A stretch of DNA of 64,000 nt, taken from positions 1 through 64,000 of the forward strand of contig NZ_JPWH01000020.1 in assembly GCF_003326755.1 (NCBI RefSeq), given 5' to 3'. The notes beneath the pieces were generated by a model. The model worked only from the letters and a program-made list of their open reading frames with translations. It was not told where the DNA came from and did not search any database. Shown piece by piece: positions 61,447 through 64,000 of this stretch. Positions within the stretch are counted from its first letter, which is position 1, and every line of letters starts with the position of its first letter. This DNA is from Thalassospira profundimaris (lineage in GTDB: Bacteria > Pseudomonadota > Alphaproteobacteria > Rhodospirillales > Thalassospiraceae). The translations under genes and the position numbers were made by a program.

Positions 61447-61632
61447 CCCGTGCCTCGTTACATTTATAGGGTCTTCTTAAATGGAACATCGGTTTCACGG
61501 GCCAAAATATCGACCCGTAATCTCCTATACCCCGTCTATCCATTTTGCCGCAACCGGCCGTGTTGCGCTGCACACGATTTGGTGACTATCGCAAATGCAG
61601 ACGATTGTGATTTTCATACGCAATTGATTTGT

Positions 61633-61647
61633 TGAAAATCATTCTCA
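61633..61647. promoter_or_regulatory. Fur-type box upstream of the imelysin gene
   Basis: TGAAAATCATTCTCA, read on the other strand as TGAGAATGATTTTCA, matches the 7-1-7 Fur consensus TGATAAT-N-ATTATCA at 12 of 14 positions. It lies 62 bases before the ATG at 61710. Confidence 0.75.
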
Positions 61648-61709
61648 CAAGCAGTAACAATATCACGGCGAGACGCTTGTTCTACACACAGGGACGGACA
61701 GATATTCCT

Positions 61710-62981
61710 ATGAAATTTTCAAAAATCCTTGGCACAGCGGCCGTTATGGGGGTGCTTGGGGCACCGTTGGCCCATGCCGCGCCGGATGCCGAAGCCATCA
61801 TGAAAAATTATGCCGACATCGCCCATGCGGGGTACAGCGATGCGGTATCGACGGCTAAAACGCTTGACGCTGCCATCGACGACCTGATTGCCAATCCATC
61901 GGAAGAAACCCTGAAAAAGGCGCGTGCCGCCTGGATTGCTTCGCGTCCATCCTATCAGCAGACCGAAGTTTACCGTTTCGGCAACCCGATTGTGGATGAC
62001 TGGGAAGGCAAGGTTAATGCCTGGCCGCTGGATGAAGGGCTGATCGATTATGTCGATGGCGACCTTTATGGCAGCGAAAACGAAGAAAACCCGGCCTATA
62101 CCGCCAATGTCATTGCCAACAAGGAACTGAAAATCGGCAGTGAAACCATTGATGCGTCCACTATTGATGCCGATCTTTTGGAAAAACTGCATGAACTTGA
62201 CGGCGTTGAAGCCAACGTTGCCACGGGCTATCACGCCATTGAATTTCTGCTGTGGGGGCAGGATTTGAATGGAACCGGCCCGGGCGCTGGCGACCGCCCC
62301 TGGACCGACTATGCCAAGGGTGATGCCTGCACACATGGCAATTGCGACCGTCGCGGGGAATATCTCAAGGCCGCAAGCGACCTGCTGGTTTCGGACCTGA
62401 CCTGGATGGCCGAACAGTGGGATGACGGGGGTGAAGCCCGCGAACATGTCATGGAAGGCAATGGTTCGGTCGGGCTGACCGCCGAAATTACCGGCATGGG
62501 TTCGCTTTCCTATGGCGAACTGGGCGGCGAGCGCACCAAGCTGGGCCTGCTTTTGCATGATCCGGAAGAAAGCCATGACTGCTTCTCGGACAATACCCAC
62601 AATTCGCACTATTATGACGCGCTGGGTATCCAGAATGTCTATCTCGGCAAATATACCCGCACCGATGGCAGCGTTGTCGAGGGGCCGTCCCTGTCTGATC
62701 TGGTCGCCGCGAATGATGCCGATCTGGACAAGGAAATCAAAGCCAAGCTGGCCGCTTCGGTTGCGGCCGGTCAGGCAATGGTCGATCGCGCCAATAATGG
62801 CGAACATTTTGACCAGATGATTGCCGCTGGCAATGACGAAGGCAATGCGGCCGTGCAGAAATTTGTTGATGCCCTGGTCGATCAAACCAAATCGATCGAA
62901 CGCATCGTTTCCGCTATCGGCCTTCAGGGCATCAGCTTTGAAGGATCGGACAGCCTTGACAATCCTTCTGCGGTGAACTGA
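61710..62981 (+). CDS. Imelysin-family (M75) iron-regulated periplasmic protein
   Basis: The 423-residue protein has a signal peptide cut after AHA (about residue 23) and the family GxHxxE motif as GYHAIE at 173-178. The segment NAWPLDEGLIDYVD and the second half with GGERTKLGLLLHDPEESHDC are typical of imelysin-like IrpA proteins. They are exported or outer-membrane associated and iron regulated; the proteolytic role of M75 is doubtful. A Fur-type box precedes it and a DUF1111 cytochrome follows, the usual pair. Frame is open to 61629; start at 61710 fits the signal peptide. Confidence 0.9.
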   Translation: MKFSKILGTAAVMGVLGAPLAHAAPDAEAIMKNYADIAHAGYSDAVSTAKTLDAAIDDLIANPSEETLKKARAAWIASRPSYQQTEVYRFGNPIVDDWEGKVNAWPLDEGLIDYVDGDLYGSENEENPAYTANVIANKELKIGSETIDASTIDADLLEKLHELDGVEANVATGYHAIEFLLWGQDLNGTGPGAGDRPWTDYAKGDACTHGNCDRRGEYLKAASDLLVSDLTWMAEQWDDGGEAREHVMEGNGSVGLTAEITGMGSLSYGELGGERTKLGLLLHDPEESHDCFSDNTHNSHYYDALGIQNVYLGKYTRTDGSVVEGPSLSDLVAANDADLDKEIKAKLAASVAAGQAMVDRANNGEHFDQMIAAGNDEGNAAVQKFVDALVDQTKSIERIVSAIGLQGISFEGSDSLDNPSAVN

Positions 62982-63024
62982 TCAGGCTTTGTCTGATTAA
63001 CACGACAGATTGTCTGATCTGCCG

Positions 63025-63051
63025 CGCGGCGAGGGTTTTTCCTTCGCCGCG
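63025..63051 (+). other. Hairpin between imelysin and DUF1111 genes
   Basis: CGCGGCGA (63025-63032) pairs with TCGCCGCG (63044-63051); GG and CC inside add two pairs around a T5 loop. No U tract follows, so the next gene is probably in the same transcript at lower level. Confidence 0.55.
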
Positions 63052-63151
63052 TTCTCCGTTTCCGGCCCTTTCGTTCGGGTATCGGCGCCAATGTGGCCCC
63101 TGCCCCAATCAACAGGCCGGTTTGGTTTTTCATGGCATAAAGTTTCCCGCA

Positions 63152-64000
63152 ATGTTGCTGCCCCGTTTTTCCGCCTTTCGCCGCCGGTCTTTGCGTGCGT
63201 CCTGCCTTTCGATTTTGGTTCTGGGTGCTGGCCTGGGGTTAAACCTGCCCGCCTTTGCCAATTCCCCCTCACAGCCCGGTGCGCTGCCCGACGATGCCTA
63301 TCCCGGTGGTACAACAACCTGGCTCAAAAAAACCGGCCGTTCCGCCTTTACCCATCCGTCGGCCAATATGGCCTTTGAAAAAAGGATGGATTTCAAACTG
63401 GGCGAGGCGCTTTTTCAACGCATGTGGGTCGCCGCCCCCACCAAAACCCACACCACCGACGGGCTGGGACCGCTTTACAACTCGCGCTCCTGTATTGGCT
63501 GTCATGTGCGCAATGGGCGCGGCCACGCACTGGATCCGCAAAACGATACGGACCGTGCTTCTGTTGCCATGCTGCTTCGGCTGTCCATCCCGCCCCAAAA
63601 TGAAACCGACCGTGCCCATCTTGCCAGTGGCAGGGTCAATTCCATTCCCGACCCCGTCTATGGCAACCAGTTTCAGGAACTGTCGGTTCCCGGCATCCCG
63701 GCCGAGGGGCGCGTTCTGGTAACATATCAGGACCAGACCATTAGGTTGGCGGACGGCGAAACCATCACTTTGCGCAAACCCGACTACGCGTTTGATGAAC
63801 TGGCCTATGGCCCGCTGCATGACGGATTGATGATTTCACCGCGCATTGCCCCGCAACTGATCGGCCTTGGCCTGCTCGAAGCCATCCCCGAAGATATGAT
63901 CACCGCGCAGGCCGACCCGGATGACGCCAATGGCGATGGCATTTCAGGCAAGGCAAACCGGGTGTGGAATATTGCGACACAAAAGGTCGATCTGGGCCGG
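63152..64000 (+). CDS. DUF1111 di-haem c-type cytochrome (thiol oxidoreductase-like), N-terminal part
   Basis: The frame is open from the ATG at 63152 to the window end, 283 codons. A signal peptide (SCLSILVLGAGLGLNLPAFA, cut near residue 37) is followed by a haem motif CIGCH at 114-118 in YNSRSCIGCHVRNGRG. Then VNSIPDPVYGNQFQ, SPRIAPQLIGLGLLEAIPED and DDANGDGISGKANRVW match the COG3488/DUF1111 family. It is linked to imelysin in many iron-regulated loci. The ribosome-binding site is weak. The C terminus lies outside the window. Confidence 0.88.
   Translation, partial: MLLPRFSAFRRRSLRASCLSILVLGAGLGLNLPAFANSPSQPGALPDDAYPGGTTTWLKKTGRSAFTHPSANMAFEKRMDFKLGEALFQRMWVAAPTKTHTTDGLGPLYNSRSCIGCHVRNGRGHALDPQNDTDRASVAMLLRLSIPPQNETDRAHLASGRVNSIPDPVYGNQFQELSVPGIPAEGRVLVTYQDQTIRLADGETITLRKPDYAFDELAYGPLHDGLMISPRIAPQLIGLGLLEAIPEDMITAQADPDDANGDGISGKANRVWNIATQKVDLGR

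Overview
The window looks like the chromosome of a heterotrophic alphaproteobacterium, most probably a marine Rhodospirillales-type organism such as Thalassospira. That is my inference from gene content and protein style; no database search was possible. Supporting signs are the tuf-fusA-rpsG-rpsL / rpoC-rpoB-rplL-rplJ / rplA-rplK-nusG-secE-tRNA-Trp-tuf block, an Entner-Doudoroff operon next to an alpha-glucoside ABC operon, intracellular PHB depolymerase, several DUF1127-like small proteins, and cytochrome c'. I saw no phage, IS element, CRISPR array or rRNA operon. This is ordinary core and near-core chromosome with a few unusual small loci.

Layout. 1-17.2 kb, minus strand: translation and transcription machinery with two tuf copies (one cut by the window edge), tRNA-Trp, tRNA-Gly and tRNA-Tyr. 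17.3-18.8 kb: rlmB-type methyltransferase, tRNA-Thr, a rhodanese. 19.4-24.3 kb: prkA-yeaH-spoVR stress/stationary-phase operon. 24.8-27.7 kb: a Zur-box-preceded metal locus, ZnuA-like binding protein, DUF1007 protein and His-rich NicO-type permease, without znuB/znuC. 27.8-31.6 kb: pstSCAB phosphate uptake. 32.1-34.9 kb: ubiTUV oxygen-independent ubiquinone pathway behind a near-consensus FNR box. 35.0-37.6 kb: a LysR regulator, two DUF1127-like small genes that share a promoter element, and a small P-loop kinase. 37.7-39.1 kb: divergent SDR/TetR pair with a double operator. 39.4-45.1 kb: zwf-pgl-edd-glk-eda. 45.2-52.6 kb: alpha-glucoside transport and hydrolysis (binding protein, two permeases, GH13 glucosidase, ATPase) with a divergent AraC regulator.

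52.6-53.6 kb holds a 43-residue membrane peptide gene, flanked upstream by a GAACAAA palindrome and downstream by a long hairpin RNA and a strong terminator; I consider this the least explained locus. 53.6-58.0 kb: phaZ, a 129-residue orphan protein with a CheD-like Cys/His arrangement, an SDR, a Nudix hydrolase, an esterase and a small DUF1127-like gene. 58.5-60.0 kb: succinate-semialdehyde-type dehydrogenase. 60.2-61.4 kb: cytochrome c' convergent with cytochrome b561. 61.6-64.0 kb: Fur-box-preceded imelysin and the start of a DUF1111 c-type cytochrome, an iron-uptake-type locus that continues beyond the window.

Functionally, extracellular alpha-glucosides would be imported, hydrolysed to glucose, phosphorylated by Glk and broken down through Zwf-Pgl-Edd-Eda. 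Several nutrient-limitation modules (Zn, phosphate, Fe, low oxygen) each carry a recognisable candidate operator.
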